From Porphyra umbilicalis (lineage: Eukaryota > Rhodophyta > Bangiophyceae > Bangiales > Bangiaceae), in NCBI GenBank assembly GCA_002049455.2, contig KV918804.1, forward strand, positions 186,001 to 250,000: a stretch of 64,000 nucleotides of DNA. The letters are read 5' to 3'. Below are positions 63,187 through 64,000 of this stretch, piece after piece. Numbering within the stretch: position 1 is the first letter of the stretch; every line of letters starts with the position of its first letter. Both the position numbers and the translations under genes were made by a program. The notes beneath the pieces were generated by a model. The model saw nothing but the letters and a program-made list of their open reading frames with translations, ran no database searches and was not told where the DNA came from.

Positions 63187-64000
63187 ACTCGTCGGGCGAC
63201 GAGTACACGGCCAACCCCCTGGAGAATTACGTCGGGCAAGTCGGGGCGCTCGCCGCCCTCGGCGTCACGCCCGACGCGATCCTCAACGCCACCGTCTGGC
63301 GGCAGCGGGTGTCGCCGGAGGAGCGCGCCGCGCTCCGGTGTTACCTCCCCCCCGAGCTCGAGCGGGACGCCCAAAACCGCCTCGCCATGACCATCCTGTC
63401 GGGCGCCTCGATGCGCGCCGGCGGTGTGACGCGCGCCGACGCGTGGGCGGCGGTCGCGTCGGGGCTCACGCACCCGCGCGTGCGCCGGTGGCGCGTGCGC
63501 GTGACGCTCCTCGCGCGGCGCCACGCGCTCGCGTCCCTCGCCGAGTACCACAACCGCCTCGGGCGGCGGGTGCGCGCGTTAAAGGCGCCGCACCTGCTCG
63601 GCGCCGCCCCCGCCTCGGCGGCGGCGGTGCGGTCGGCGGCGCTCGTCATGGCAACGGCGGCGGATGGGGGCGGCGACGCGGACGCGGCGGCGGACATTAT
63701 GAGTGGCGGCGCCGACGGCGTCGTGGGCGGCCTCGTGCCGGGCGCCGGCGGCGCGGGCGGCGTGGCGGGCGGCCGCGGTACCTACTTTGGCAGCCGCGGC
63801 CTCCGCGGCGGCTTTGGCGCGGGCGAGGCGGGGCGGGGCGGCGGGGAGCCGCCGCTGGCCGTGCCCGCCATCCCCGCCGGCGGGGGGCACGCGGATTGGG
63901 ACGCGGCGCGGTGGCGCCGCGTCATGCACTTCCGCGCGCAGGAGACGCAGCGGTACCAGGTGCCGGAGCGCTCCTTCACCTTTATCAACCCGTGGGGGAA
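61385..64000 (+). CDS. NFRKB/INO80-complex-like protein, 5' part (runs off the window)
   Basis: An ATG at 61,385 (CACCATGTCG) opens a frame rich in Asp/Gly/Arg runs, with an ordered acidic patch near 62,395-62,500 (DSLEEEELSEEQLYIHP). Downstream of 63,195 the only protein-like reading is in another frame: NPLENYVGQVGALAALGVTP, then ILNATVWRQRVSPEERAALR, CYLPPEL, MTILSGASMRAGGV, SGLTHPRVRRWR and EYHNRLGRRVRAL. This resembles the DEUBAD region of NFRKB (INO80 subunit G), with the order VW...ER..L..(F/Y)LP, LLxG, HPxV and hN. The product would then be a chromatin-remodelling subunit. The frame change falls within 62,750-63,060, a stretch of long G and C runs. An assembly error, a natural frameshift or an unrecognised intron are all possible. 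The family call is moderate. Confidence 0.55.
62800..63060 (+). repeat. CGC-triplet and poly-G microsatellite tract
   Basis: Consecutive CGC/CCG triplets from about 62,810 are followed by GCGGCC stretches and two runs of at least ten G (near 62,987 and 63,030). In the upstream frame it reads as an Arg run followed by Ala/Gly runs. Such tracts are prone to slippage and sequencing error. Confidence 0.8.

Noticed and set aside
61677-63551. A 624-codon minus-strand ORF of Arg/Pro runs
   Set aside because: It is the antisense reading of the GC-extreme NFRKB-like gene. No start context or ordered segment exists, while the plus strand has an ATG and a DEUBAD-like part.

Overview
The window looks like nuclear DNA of a GC-rich, plastid-bearing eukaryote. 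The best guess is a bangiophycean red alga (Porphyra/Pyropia type). The reasons are a nuclear sigma-70-type factor with a plausible plastid transit peptide, long genes with no intron or one short intron, extreme GC with Gly/Pro/Ala/Arg runs, and wide transposon-rich gaps. The assignment is inferred from style and gene content, not from a marker gene.

Layout. 428-2803 (-) encodes a plastid-type sigma factor with an unusual insertion in region 4. 4302-10076 (+) is a 1,924-residue transposase-like protein with a complete WRN-type 3'-5' exonuclease domain lying between its second acidic residue and its glutamate. 10.1-17 kb is repeat territory: a TA-flanked MITE, a 180-bp minisatellite and an intact Tc1/IS630-type transposase. 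17.9-25.6 kb holds two minus-strand members of an unrecognised Cys/His-rich family on either side of an extended-PHD chromatin gene. 26.3-30 kb contains a non-autonomous hAT element with a perfect 8-bp target duplication and an internal hairpin, an ambiguous GC-rich ORF and a 172-bp MITE. 30.7-36.5 kb is a broken Copia-type LTR retrotransposon with 184-bp LTRs and a MITE nested inside. 36.5-41.2 kb has only a doubtful ORF.

41,204-47,265 is an apparently whole CACTA (En/Spm) transposon of 6,062 bp. It has matching CCCTACAAGAAAAAT ends, a TAG target duplication, a TNP2-type transposase with a TATA box, and a second accessory gene that appears to be spliced once. Behind it are a decayed Harbinger-like fragment and another MITE. 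51,628-60,979 (+) encodes a giant host protein (about 3,063 residues). It joins importin-alpha-like ARM repeats to ankyrin repeats and a long low-complexity tail. A further GC-extreme gene, probably an NFRKB/INO80-complex-like subunit, starts at 61,385 and runs off the end; its frame changes within a homopolymer-rich stretch.

The host genes have no operon-like relation. They fall into plastid transcription (sigma), chromatin (ePHD, NFRKB-like) and a scaffold or transport-like protein (ARM-ANK). The rest is DNA transposons of at least four groups (CACTA, hAT, Tc1/mariner with MITEs, and the exonuclease-bearing transposase), one LTR element and satellites. No rRNA, tRNA or CRISPR was recognised. 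No database search was possible, so all family names rest on motifs read by eye.
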